Shown here: one piece after another, positions 33,116 through 42,256 of the stretch
Numbering within the stretch: the first letter of the stretch is position 1
Layout of the letters: every line of letters starts with the position of its first letter
DNA from: Lachnospiraceae bacterium
Lineage (GTDB): Bacteria; Bacillota; Clostridia; Lachnospirales; Lachnospiraceae
Length of the DNA: 64,000 nucleotides
Assembly (NCBI GenBank): GCA_015056765.1
Contig: SVFQ01000002.1
Location: 62,001 to 126,000, forward strand
Reading direction: 5' to 3'
Translations under genes and position numbers: made by a program
The notes under the pieces: generated by a model
The model's input: the letters and a program-made list of their open reading frames with translations, nothing else
The model's database searches: none
Told to the model about the DNA's origin: nothing

Positions 33116-34498
33116 TTATTTACTCAAAAATTCATGAATACCTTTGGCAGCTTGTTTACCTGCACCCATGGCCAGGATAACGGTAGCTGCACCGGTAACT
33201 GCATCGCCACCTGCGTATACAGCTTCTTTACTGGTAGCACCTGTCTCATCAGAAGCTACGATACATTTTCTACGATTTACTTCAAGTCCCTTTGTAGTGG
33301 AAGAAATCAATGGATTTGGCGAAGTGCCAAGAGACATAATGACGGTATCTGCATCAATAACGAATTCAGATCCCGGTACCTCTACAGGGCTTCTTCTTCC
33401 GGATTCATCCGGCTCGCCCAGCTCCATACGAATACAGGTAACACCACAAACATTACCGTTTTCATCACCCTTGATTTCTACAGGGTTGCAAAGCAAATCA
33501 AAAATAATGCCTTCTTCTTTAGCGTGATGTACCTCTTCTTTACGAGCAGGAAGCTCAGCCTCGGAACGACGATATACCACATGCACTTCAGAGCCAAGTC
33601 TAAGTGCTGTTCTAGCCGCATCCATAGCCACATTACCACCACCTACAACGACTGTTTTATGACCATGCTGAATTGGCGTCGAGCTGTCTTCTTTAAAAGC
33701 TTTCATCAGATTACTTCTGGTTAAGAACTCGTTGGCGGAGAATACACCGTTCAACTGCTCACCAGGAATATTCATAAACTTCGGAAGTCCGGCACCGGAA
33801 CCGATATAAACCGCATCGAAGTGCTCTTCTTCAAGAAGTTCATCAATGGTAATGGATTTACCGATTACCACGTTGGTTTCGATTTTGACACCAAGGGCTT
33901 TTACATTTTCGATTTCTTTTTTTACAACTGCTTCTTTTGGAAGTCTGAATTCCGGAATACCGTAAACCAGTACACCACCGGCTTCGTGAAGTGCTTCAAA
34001 AATCGTTACATCATAGCCAAGTTTCGCTAAATCACCGGCACAGGTAAGTCCGGATGGGCCGGAACCGATAACGGCAACTTTTTTACCGAGTTTTTCTTTA
34101 GCGCCTTCTGCTTTCACCTGATGCTCTCTGGCCCAGTCTGCAACGAATCTTTCCAATTTACCAATGGAAACCGCATCTCCCTTGATACCACGTACGCATT
34201 TTCCTTCACACTGAGACTCCTGTGGGCAAACACGTCCGCAAACAGCAGGAAGCGCAGAACTGATGCTGATTACGTGGAAAGCTTCTTCTATGTTTCCTTC
34301 TTTTACTTTACTGATAAAGTCCGGAATATGGATAGATACCGGACATCCCTGCATACAAAGCGGGTTCTTACAATTGAGACATCTTTTCGCTTCTTCAATT
34401 GCCTCTTCTTCGTTATATCCTAAGCAAACTTCCTCAAAGTTTGTGGCTCTTACTTTTGGATCCTGTTCTCTGACAGGTACTCTTTTCATTCCGTCCAT
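33116..34498 (-). CDS. nfnB: NADPH-dependent oxidoreductase subunit NfnB / glutamate-synthase small-subunit family
   Basis: A 460-residue flavoprotein with two 4Fe-4S cluster motifs ('CLNCKNPLCMQGCPV' and 'CGRVCPQESQCEGKC'), an FAD fold ('VAVIGSGPSGLTCAGDLAKL') and an NADPH fold ('KTVVVGGGNVAMDAARTALR'). Alone it could be called glutamate synthase small subunit, but no large subunit is present. The adjacent gene encodes the NfnA-type partner. Together they form the electron-bifurcating transhydrogenase that couples reduced ferredoxin and NADH to NADP+ reduction. The start has GAGGAAAAC. Confidence 0.9.
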   Translation of the reverse strand: MDGMKRVPVREQDPKVRATNFEEVCLGYNEEEAIEEAKRCLNCKNPLCMQGCPVSIHIPDFISKVKEGNIEEAFHVISISSALPAVCGRVCPQESQCEGKCVRGIKGDAVSIGKLERFVADWAREHQVKAEGAKEKLGKKVAVIGSGPSGLTCAGDLAKLGYDVTIFEALHEAGGVLVYGIPEFRLPKEAVVKKEIENVKALGVKIETNVVIGKSITIDELLEEEHFDAVYIGSGAGLPKFMNIPGEQLNGVFSANEFLTRSNLMKAFKEDSSTPIQHGHKTVVVGGGNVAMDAARTALRLGSEVHVVYRRSEAELPARKEEVHHAKEEGIIFDLLCNPVEIKGDENGNVCGVTCIRMELGEPDESGRRSPVEVPGSEFVIDADTVIMSLGTSPNPLISSTTKGLEVNRRKCIVASDETGATSKEAVYAGGDAVTGAATVILAMGAGKQAAKGIHEFLSK

Positions 34499-34519
34499 GT
34501 TTTCCTCAATCTCCTCATC

Positions 34520-35404
34520 TTATGAATTACAATGACCGCAACCGCCATGATGTGTATTCCCTTCTTCAAAGGCGAGTTTTGCACGGCCTTCTGCAGTCTT
34601 ATACTGTGCCTGTCTCTTCATAGCATTGTCAAAGTCTACCAAATGTCCGTCAAATTCCGGTCCATCTACACATGCAAACTTCACTTCGCCACCAACCAAA
34701 AGACGACAAGCGCCACACATACCGGTACCATCTACCATGATAGGATTCATAGACACAATTGTCTTGATTCCTAATTTCTCTGTCATGAGACAGACGAACT
34801 TCATCATGATCATAGGACCGATTGCAACGCAAACATCATAAGACTTGTTTTCTTCCTTTACCAGGCTCTCCAAGCATACAGTTACATTGCCTGTACGTCC
34901 GTAGGAACCATCATCTGTTGTAATATACAGGTTACCGGCTACTTTGGACATTTCTTCTTCCATAATAATGAGTTCTTTGGTTCTTGCACCCAAAATGACA
35001 TCCGCATCTACGCCCTGTTCATGCAGCCATTTTACCTGGCAGTATACAGGTGCAGTACCAAGTCCACCGGCGATAAACACAATGTGTTTTTCTTTCAAAG
35101 CACTCAGTTCCTCGTGGCAGAATTCGGATGGCTGTCCCAAAGGACCAACTACATCGTGGAATGCCTCCCCTTCTTTAAGCTCTTTCATTTCCAGTGTGCC
35201 TGCACCGATGGTTTGGAATACCAGTGTAACAGTCCCTGCATTTCTGTCGAAATCGCAGATTGTCAGCGGAATTCTTTCGGAATCCTCATAACTTCTTACA
35301 ATGACAAACTGTCCCGGCAAGCAGTTTCTCGCCACCATAGGGGCTTCCACCAGCATATACACGGTGTTTTCATTCAGGTCTTTCTTTTCTAGAATCTTGT
35401 ACAT
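34520..35404 (-). CDS. nfnA: NfnA: sulfide/dihydroorotate-dehydrogenase-like FAD/NAD-binding subunit
   Basis: A 294-residue ferredoxin-reductase-fold protein with an FAD segment ('RIPLTICDFD'), an NAD segment ('HIVFIAGGLGTAPVYCQVKW') and a C-terminal 2Fe-2S site built from 'GTGMCGACR' and 'VKFACVDGPEFDGH', as in PyrK and NfnA. It precedes nfnB by 21 bases, so the two are surely one unit. The extra Cys-His-rich tail ('THHGGCGHCNS') is short and its role is unclear. Start ATG after GAGGAGG. Confidence 0.92.
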   Translation of the reverse strand: MYKILEKKDLNENTVYMLVEAPMVARNCLPGQFVIVRSYEDSERIPLTICDFDRNAGTVTLVFQTIGAGTLEMKELKEGEAFHDVVGPLGQPSEFCHEELSALKEKHIVFIAGGLGTAPVYCQVKWLHEQGVDADVILGARTKELIIMEEEMSKVAGNLYITTDDGSYGRTGNVTVCLESLVKEENKSYDVCVAIGPMIMMKFVCLMTEKLGIKTIVSMNPIMVDGTGMCGACRLLVGGEVKFACVDGPEFDGHLVDFDNAMKRQAQYKTAEGRAKLAFEEGNTHHGGCGHCNS

Positions 35405-35454
35405 ATTATTGCCTCCTCGTATTTATCCAAAACCGCTCCTCAACGGTATAGATA

Positions 35455-36900
35455 TTAATTTTGGGGTGTTTCATTCAGCTGTCCGCTTGTCAAAGCGAAA
35501 TTCACTGTGGTTGCATCATAGTTTGTAAGATACAAAGGTAAATTATAAACACCTACAGCAAAGTATCGCTGTGTTTTCTCCTTGGAACCATCTGCATGAA
35601 TGATATATTCGGAGAAAATATAAAAATCGCCATCGTCCCCAATGGGAACTGTACATGCAAAATTATAATAATATCTCTGTAAAGGATCCGATACCATGGC
35701 GCCGGTACGATCCACAATCAATCCAGACTGTACCAAATAGTCCAAAATGACTGTCATGGCATCCTGTCTGGAATAATCTGTCAATAGATTGAGAGAGTAA
35801 TTACGAGTGATTACTTCACTGGCAGTATGATTCTCATCAATAGCCACGAACTTTATCTCGCTGTCTCCCATAGGCATCGGTAAGAAGCCATTATATTTCG
35901 TACTTTCTTCAGTAGGAATGCTTCCATCTAACGTATAGTAAATCTCGCAGCCTTCTTCCGCCTCTACTTGAATCAATTGTGGCGAAAAATATTCCCCACT
36001 ATAGGATTCCACTTCCGGCATATCAGGTGGAATAACCTCTACATGATAGGAACTCTGAGCCATAGGGGACTTTACCCCATACGCATTGTAAAAAACAGCC
36101 GTCAGTACATAATCTCCCGTATCTAAAAAAATAGGGGAATCATAGACAGAAGAATGCTTATCCGGCTCACTACCATCAAGGGTGTAATAAATCGTCCCTT
36201 CGGTATTTGCAGTAATCTTCAAAGGAATCACTTCATCGTAAGAGCCTTCTGTATAGTTAAACTCAGGCACCTTTGCCATATATTCGTTGTATTTCACTTT
36301 AACTTCATCTAATGCTGCGGTTACCAATATATTATTGATAGCATCATACTGTTTGGTGGACACATAATATCCCACCAGTCGATCGTATGCGAAAATAATA
36401 TCCTGGTCCGATAGACCTTGGTGATTGATGATAGAAAAAATGGTGTTGCGAAAGCTTTCGATATCTCCTTTGTTGAGATACACATCTGCTAATGCCAAAT
36501 GTACCGTAGCATAATCACTGCCCAGTTCTTCCGCCCTTTTAATGGCTTCTGCTGCTTGGTCGTAATCATTATTCTCCACATACTTGGTGGCCTGCTTCAT
36601 CTGATAATCCGGCGACTTGTAATAATGGTAGAACATGCCACCCACAATGGCAATTAATATAAGGAGAATAGAAATAGATGATACAGCAAACCAAGGGAAA
36701 TGTCGTTTTTCCTCAAAAAGCTCCTCATCAGGATGAATCAGAAACTCTTCAGGCAATCCTTCAATGATACCGGTCATGGTCTCAGAAATACTGCGATCCA
36801 CTTCCGCTTCAAAGTCAGGTACTACTTGAATTTCGTATCCGCACTTTTCGCAAAGCAGGTGACCTTCTTCAATTTCCTGACCACATTTCGGACACTGCAA
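35455..36900 (-). CDS. Zinc-ribbon, membrane-anchored TPR protein with hexosaminidase-C-like repeats; function unknown
   Basis: A 481-residue protein in three parts: an N-terminal zinc ribbon (Cys3, Cys6, Cys17, Cys20), one membrane segment (about 68-90), and an outside part with TPR-like helices (about 100-200) followed by two 'YYTLDGS' repeats ('GTIYYTLDGSEPD', 'CEIYYTLDGSIPTEES') of the CHB_HEX_C/Fn3-associated type. The C-terminal third has no recognisable domain. The TTG at 36900, eight bases after GGGAGG, gives the zinc ribbon right at the N-terminus. The ribbon would be inside the cell and the repeats outside, suggesting envelope sensing or scaffolding. It follows folD and precedes nfnA. 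Confidence 0.72.
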   Translation of the reverse strand: MQCPKCGQEIEEGHLLCEKCGYEIQVVPDFEAEVDRSISETMTGIIEGLPEEFLIHPDEELFEEKRHFPWFAVSSISILLILIAIVGGMFYHYYKSPDYQMKQATKYVENNDYDQAAEAIKRAEELGSDYATVHLALADVYLNKGDIESFRNTIFSIINHQGLSDQDIIFAYDRLVGYYVSTKQYDAINNILVTAALDEVKVKYNEYMAKVPEFNYTEGSYDEVIPLKITANTEGTIYYTLDGSEPDKHSSVYDSPIFLDTGDYVLTAVFYNAYGVKSPMAQSSYHVEVIPPDMPEVESYSGEYFSPQLIQVEAEEGCEIYYTLDGSIPTEESTKYNGFLPMPMGDSEIKFVAIDENHTASEVITRNYSLNLLTDYSRQDAMTVILDYLVQSGLIVDRTGAMVSDPLQRYYYNFACTVPIGDDGDFYIFSEYIIHADGSKEKTQRYFAVGVYNLPLYLTNYDATTVNFALTSGQLNETPQN

Positions 36901-36931
36901 ACGGCCTTCCTCCCTTCGCAAAATCAGTGTA

Positions 36932-37771
36932 TCATTCCATAAATTTTACTACATTTGACATAAGCATGGCAATAGTCATAGGTCCCACGCCGCCAGGCAC
37001 CGGGGTAATGTAAGAAGTGTTTTCACAAACACTATCAAAGTCCACATCACCGCAAAGTTTCCCTTCTGCATTACGATGAATACCTACATCGATGACTACT
37101 GCTCCCTGCTTCACATAAGAGGCATCCACAAACTTCGGTTTGCCCATAGCAACAATCAGAATATCTGCTCTCTTACATACTTCTTGCAAATTCTTAGTTT
37201 TAGAATGGCATACGGTAACTGTGGCATTTTCCCGAATCATCAGCATATTCATTGGTTTGCCCACGATATTGCTACGGCCGATAATAACGCATTCTTTACC
37301 GGCAATCTGGATATTACTGCGTTTTAAAAGCTCCACGATACCTGCAGGTGTACAGCTTACGTATCCCTCTTCACCGATGCAAAGTTTTCCCACATTGATT
37401 GGATGGAAACCATCCACATCTTTTTCCGGTAAAATGCGGCGAATCACCGCGTCTTCCCGGATATGTTTTGGCAATGGTAACTGCACCAAAATCCCATGTA
37501 CGGAAGAATCCTGATTTAATTCATCTATTTTGGAAAGCAGTTCTTCCTCGGTAATGGTCTCTGGAAGTTCAAAAGAAAGGGAGCGAATTCCGCAGAATTC
37601 GCAAGCCTTCTTTTTATTTCCAACATATACTGTTGATGCAGGATCATTTCCCACCTGGATAACTGCCAAACAGGGAGTCGTACCTTTTTCAGTAAGGATA
37701 CGAGCTTTCTCCTTCACTTCTTCTTTGATTTGTGTGGCGATAGCCTTTCCATCAATCAAACAATAAGACAT
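36932..37771 (-). CDS. folD: Bifunctional methylene-THF dehydrogenase / methenyl-THF cyclohydrolase FolD
   Basis: Interconverts 5,10-methylene-, 5,10-methenyl- and 10-formyl-THF. The 279 residues show the catalytic lysine region 'STVYVGNKKKACE', 'GILVQLPLPKHI', 'KDVDGFHPINVGKL', the dinucleotide fold 'ECVIIGRSNIVGKPMNMLM' and 'ITPVPGGVGPMTIAML'. It lies 23 bases after fhs, so the two one-carbon enzymes are probably made together. Start after GAGGAC. Confidence 0.97.
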   Translation of the reverse strand: MSYCLIDGKAIATQIKEEVKEKARILTEKGTTPCLAVIQVGNDPASTVYVGNKKKACEFCGIRSLSFELPETITEEELLSKIDELNQDSSVHGILVQLPLPKHIREDAVIRRILPEKDVDGFHPINVGKLCIGEEGYVSCTPAGIVELLKRSNIQIAGKECVIIGRSNIVGKPMNMLMIRENATVTVCHSKTKNLQEVCKRADILIVAMGKPKFVDASYVKQGAVVIDVGIHRNAEGKLCGDVDFDSVCENTSYITPVPGGVGPMTIAMLMSNVVKFME

Positions 37772-37793
37772 GATTTGTCCTCAACCCTCGTAT

Positions 37794-39464
37794 TTAGAAT
37801 AATCCGGTGATAACACCGTCATCATTGACATCGATGCCAAAAGCAGCCGGTTTTTTAGGTAGTCCCGGCATAGTCATAATAGAGCCAGTCAGTACAACAA
37901 CGAATCCGGCACCTGCAGATACATAAGCATCCCTTACATGCAAGGTAAAGTTCTCCGGTCTACCAAGCAAAGTAGGGTCATCGGATAAGGAGTACTGGGT
38001 CTTTGCCATACATACAGGTAAATTACCATATCCCAGTTTTTCTAATGCTTCTAACTGTTTTAAGCAGCTGGCAGAGAAGTCTACACCGCCTGCACCATAG
38101 ATTTTCTTTGCAATAGTAAGCACTTTGTCTACAAGGGACATATCACTTGTATATAAAGGAGCAAAATGGCTTTCTTTTTCTTCTAAGGTCTTTAATACCT
38201 TTTCTGCCAGTTCGATACCGCCTTCTCCACCTTTTTCCCATACTCTGGAAAGAGCAAATTCACAACCGCGCTCTTCACAAAAAGCTTTTACATAATCAAG
38301 TTCTGCCTGGGTATCGGTTACAAAGGCATTTAAGGTAACAACCACAGGTACTCCATACTGCTTCAGATTCTCAATATGTTTCTCAAGGTTTACGATACCT
38401 TTTTTCAGTGCCTCTAAGTTTTCTGCACTTAAATTAGCTTTTTCAACTCCACCGTTGTATTTCAGTGCACGTACGGTAGCCACTAAAACAATAGCATCCG
38501 GCTTCAATCCGGCAGATGGACACTTAATATCCAAGAATTTCTCTGCGCCTAAATCAGCGCCGAAGCCTGCTTCCGTAATGCAATAATCTGCCAGTTTCAG
38601 AGCAGTTCTGGTAGCTCTTACGGAGTTACATCCATGCGCAATATTGGCAAAAGGACCGCCATGCACAAGCGCCGGTGTATGCTCTAATGTCTGAATAATA
38701 TTTGGCTTCATGGCATCTTTTAAAAGCGCAGCCATAGAGCCAACTGCCTGTAATTCTTTGGCAGTAACCACCTCTCCGGAACGATTGTAAGCTACTACAA
38801 TTCGGCCAAGGCGTTCTTTTAAGTCTTTCATATCGTCTGCAAGACATAGAATTGCCATAATCTCAGAAGCTACGGAAATAACGAAATGATCTTCACGTAC
38901 ATAACCGTCCCCTTTGCTTCCAAGACCAACAACAATATTACGAAGCACACGATCGTTCATATCCATGCAGCGTTTTACAACAATCTGTCTAGTATCGATA
39001 TCCAATTCATTTCCCTGTTGAATATGATTATCAAGTAAAGCACAAAGGAGATTATTTGCTGAAGTAATGGCATGAAAATCACCTGTAAAATGCAGGTTCA
39101 AATCCTCCATCGGAACCACCTGAGCCATACCGCCACCTGCGGCACCACCTTTGATACCAAAGCACGGTCCAAGGCTAGGCTCACGTAATGCAATAATTGC
39201 TTTTTTCCCTAATTTACCAAAGGCTTGACCAAGTCCAACTGTGGTAGTAGTCTTGCCCTCTCCTGCGGGGGTAGGATTAATGGCTGTGACAAGGATCAGT
39301 TTGCCATCCGGGTTAGAGGCTGTTTCTTTCAGATATTCCTCCGTGATTTTTGCTTTGTACTTACCATAGTATTCCAAAGCTTCTTCAGGAATTCCGGCCG
39401 ACTTTGCCACCTCTCCGATTGGCCAAAGCACTGCTTCCTGTGCGATTTCGATGTCAGATTTCAT
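37794..39464 (-). CDS. fhs: Formate-tetrahydrofolate ligase
   Basis: Makes 10-formyl-THF from formate, THF and ATP, 556 residues. The ATP-binding loop '[18 protein letters not shown]' and '[19 protein letters not shown]' are diagnostic, as are '[15 protein letters not shown]' and '[13 protein letters not shown]'. The start has AGGAGGAGAG. With folD and the cyclo-ligase at 22302-23141 it supplies one-carbon units; no formate dehydrogenase or acetyl-CoA synthase is present, so this does not by itself show acetogenesis. Confidence 0.98.
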   Translation of the reverse strand: MKSDIEIAQEAVLWPIGEVAKSAGIPEEALEYYGKYKAKITEEYLKETASNPDGKLILVTAINPTPAGEGKTTTTVGLGQAFGKLGKKAIIALREPSLGPCFGIKGGAAGGGMAQVVPMEDLNLHFTGDFHAITSANNLLCALLDNHIQQGNELDIDTRQIVVKRCMDMNDRVLRNIVVGLGSKGDGYVREDHFVISVASEIMAILCLADDMKDLKERLGRIVVAYNRSGEVVTAKELQAVGSMAALLKDAMKPNIIQTLEHTPALVHGGPFANIAHGCNSVRATRTALKLADYCITEAGFGADLGAEKFLDIKCPSAGLKPDAIVLVATVRALKYNGGVEKANLSAENLEALKKGIVNLEKHIENLKQYGVPVVVTLNAFVTDTQAELDYVKAFCEERGCEFALSRVWEKGGEGGIELAEKVLKTLEEKESHFAPLYTSDMSLVDKVLTIAKKIYGAGGVDFSASCLKQLEALEKLGYGNLPVCMAKTQYSLSDDPTLLGRPENFTLHVRDAYVSAGAGFVVVLTGSIMTMPGLPKKPAAFGIDVNDDGVITGLF

Positions 39465-39485
39465 TTTTCTCTCCTCCTGTAACTC

Positions 39486-42242
39486 TTATAGCGATTCTTC
39501 GATAAAGCTTTCAAATTGCTCCGGGCTCATTAGTACTCTTCGAGGTTTTGTTCCTTCTTCAGCACCAACTACGCCTGCTTCACACAGCTGATCCATGATT
39601 CTGGCAGCTCTGTTAAAACCTATTTTAAACACCCTTTGCAACATACCAATGGATGCTTTATCCTTATCAATCACGAACTGACCTGCTTGCACAAATAAAT
39701 CATCATAAGCTGATGAAGTACTTCCTGCAGCAGAACCTGTTCCTGCCCCAGCAGCGGAAAGCTGGGCTTCCATATCAGGTTGATAATCGTTAATAATGTG
39801 CTGTGCCTTCAGGAAATCTACTACTTCCTGTACTTCTCCATCGGAAATAAAAGCACCTTGTACACGCAAAGGCTTTGGATAGCCCTGGGGATAAAAGAGC
39901 ATATCTCCCTTACCAAGAAGTTTTTCAGCACCATTAGAATCCAGAATTGTTCTGGAATCCACACCGGATGATACAGCGAAAGCGATTCTACTAGGCATAT
40001 TTGCTTTAATCAAACCGGTAATAACATCAACAGAAGGTCTTTGTGTAGCAATAACCAAATGAATACCTGCTGCTCTGGCAAGCTGTGCCAGACGGCAGAT
40101 TGCTTCTTCCACTTCCCCGGCAGCTACCATCATCAAATCTGCAAGCTCGTCTACAATAATCAAAATCTGCGGTAATTTCTTTGCAGTGGTATCTCCCTGG
40201 GCAATTAACTGCTCCATCTTTTGGTTATAACCTTTTAGGTCACGGACGCCTTCTTCTGCAAATTTCTGATAACGATCCGTCATTTCTTTTACACCCCACT
40301 GAAGAGATGCAGCTGCTTTTTTCGGATCTGTTACCACAGGCAAAAGAAGATGCGGCACACTGTTATAAACACTGAGTTCTACGACTTTAGGATCAATGAG
40401 GATCATCTTTACTTCGTCGGGTCTGGACTTATAAAGAATACTCATAATAATCGTATTGATACATACAGATTTACCGGATCCGGTAGAACCGGCAATCAGC
40501 ACATGTGGCATTTTTGCAAGATCTGTCACAATGACTCTACCTGCAATATCTTTCCCCACCGCAAAGGTAAGCTTTGCACCAAAGTCTTTATATTCTTTGG
40601 ATTCAACCAAGTCACGGAAAGCTACCATGGAAATATTCTTATTCGGCACTTCGATACCCACGGCGGATTTTCCCGGAATAGGTGCTTCAATACGAATATC
40701 TGTAGCAGCAAGACGTAATTTGATATCATCTGCCAAATTCACAATCTTACTAACCTTTACGCCCTGTTTAGGTTCTAACTCATATCTGGTTACAGCAGGG
40801 CCCTGGCTAATATCTGTTACAGTAGCACTTACCCCAAAGGTTTCCAAGGTATTCTGCAACTGGTAAGCAGTTTGTTTTAACTCTTGTGCGCTATCCCCCT
40901 TGCTTTTAGAACCGTGTTTTAAAAGATTTACCGGGGGAAATTGATATTCCGATGCGGGTTTTCCCTCAGTTCTTGGTACTGAAAAGCCGGACTGCTTTAC
41001 AGGCTCCGGTTTTTTCTCTCTAGCAGGGGTAGTCACAGGAGAAATCACTTCTAGTGGAGGCTCTCTTCTGGCAGCCTTTTCATCTACAACTCCCTGTTCT
41101 TCCATCACAGGCTCCGGCATAGCAGATAGTACGTCGTTTGGAATTTCCACTTCAGGCTCTACCGTGACCGGAGGAATCACTGTAATCGGTTCAACAGTGA
41201 TGGTCTCTGGTTCAGGCTCATCAATTCCGATGACACTGGCGCCGGGTCTTAAAAGTCTGCCCACTTCTTTTTCATCCATGGCATCTTCGTCATCCAGATA
41301 CATGATTTCATGCATATCATCTCTGGCATTTCTGGATTCTTCGTCAAGTTCCTCCATGCCATATCCGGAATTCATAAGATTGGTGTCCGCAGTAAGCCCT
41401 CTGGCCTTTTTATCCATACGAAGAATACGCTCATTTTCCGCTTCTTCTTCCTTTTGTCTACGCTCTAAACGGCGCATCTCACGTTCTTCTTCCGCAATGC
41501 GCTTCCGTTCTTCTGCTCTTGCACGTTTTTCTTCTTTTCTTAAGCGACGTTCTTCCTGTTCTTCTCTGCGCTGCTCATATTCTTCCATGTACAGTTCTTC
41601 ACGTTCCGCACGACGTTGTGCAGCCTGTTCCATGAATTCACTGGCGTATTGACCGCCTTCTCTAGCTCGCTCCAGCAGAGACTTTTCTGTAATCAAAACA
41701 ATACAAATCAGTAAAAGTACAAGAACCAAAAATACAGTTCCAACTGTACCCAAATAACGGTGACAAAGATAGGTGATACTGCCTGCAAAGATGCCGCCAC
41801 CTTTATGAGAATTCACCGCATCCAGATAATAGGAAGTAAACTGATATTTGGATGCTTGCTGCACTCTACCTGCAATCAATTCCATAATCATCTGAAGTAA
41901 TACAAATATGCCGATTCCTGCAATCATTTTACGAATGGCAGCCGAATTCCCCCGGTTGCTTAGATAAAATGCTGTACATAAGAATACAAATACAGGTGCG
42001 AAAAAAGCAGCAAAGCCAAATAAACCGAATTGGATATCGCTTAATACTTTGCCAATAGAAGGAATTAACCCAAAATTACAAAGCAAAAGGAAAATACAAA
42101 CTGCCAACAGTAAAAGCAGAGTAATCTCTTCCCTTAGGCGATTATCTAAATAATCGGTTTTTCTAGTACTTTTACGGCTTCTATTATAAGTTTTGCTTGT
42201 TGTCTTTTTTCTGGAAGTTGTGGTTCTTTTTCCAGAAGCCAT
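39486..42242 (-). CDS. ftsK: DNA translocase FtsK/SpoIIIE
   Basis: A septal DNA pump that clears chromosome ends and activates dimer resolution. The 918 residues comprise four or more N-terminal membrane segments (about 38-190), a linker, the motor and a gamma winged helix. The motor's Walker A is 'IAGSTGSGKSVCINTII' (about 580-595) and Walker B 'QILIIVDELADLMM'. The C-terminal gamma domain ('MLQRVFKIGFNRAARIMDQL') reads chromosome polarity sequences. The linker holds a very dense Arg/Glu helix (about 205-290) that looks like a long charged coiled coil. Confidence 0.97.
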   Translation of the reverse strand: MASGKRTTTSRKKTTSKTYNRSRKSTRKTDYLDNRLREEITLLLLLAVCIFLLLCNFGLIPSIGKVLSDIQFGLFGFAAFFAPVFVFLCTAFYLSNRGNSAAIRKMIAGIGIFVLLQMIMELIAGRVQQASKYQFTSYYLDAVNSHKGGGIFAGSITYLCHRYLGTVGTVFLVLVLLLICIVLITEKSLLERAREGGQYASEFMEQAAQRRAEREELYMEEYEQRREEQEERRLRKEEKRARAEERKRIAEEEREMRRLERRQKEEEAENERILRMDKKARGLTADTNLMNSGYGMEELDEESRNARDDMHEIMYLDDEDAMDEKEVGRLLRPGASVIGIDEPEPETITVEPITVIPPVTVEPEVEIPNDVLSAMPEPVMEEQGVVDEKAARREPPLEVISPVTTPAREKKPEPVKQSGFSVPRTEGKPASEYQFPPVNLLKHGSKSKGDSAQELKQTAYQLQNTLETFGVSATVTDISQGPAVTRYELEPKQGVKVSKIVNLADDIKLRLAATDIRIEAPIPGKSAVGIEVPNKNISMVAFRDLVESKEYKDFGAKLTFAVGKDIAGRVIVTDLAKMPHVLIAGSTGSGKSVCINTIIMSILYKSRPDEVKMILIDPKVVELSVYNSVPHLLLPVVTDPKKAAASLQWGVKEMTDRYQKFAEEGVRDLKGYNQKMEQLIAQGDTTAKKLPQILIIVDELADLMMVAAGEVEEAICRLAQLARAAGIHLVIATQRPSVDVITGLIKANMPSRIAFAVSSGVDSRTILDSNGAEKLLGKGDMLFYPQGYPKPLRVQGAFISDGEVQEVVDFLKAQHIINDYQPDMEAQLSAAGAGTGSAAGSTSSAYDDLFVQAGQFVIDKDKASIGMLQRVFKIGFNRAARIMDQLCEAGVVGAEEGTKPRRVLMSPEQFESFIEESL

Positions 42243-42256
42243 ACGCTTTACCTCTC

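Noticed and set aside
33134-33724. Open frame of 196 codons on the plus strand
   Set aside because: It lies opposite nfnB, whose protein is clearly conserved; the plus-strand peptide has low complexity and no recognisable motif.
35433-35448. Small inverted repeat ACCG...CGGT between two genes
   Set aside because: Only four to five base pairs and no T-run; likely chance.
41164-41652. Serine-rich open frame on the plus strand
   Set aside because: It is the mirror image of the Arg/Glu-rich FtsK linker, where the codons read as serine-rich on the opposite strand.
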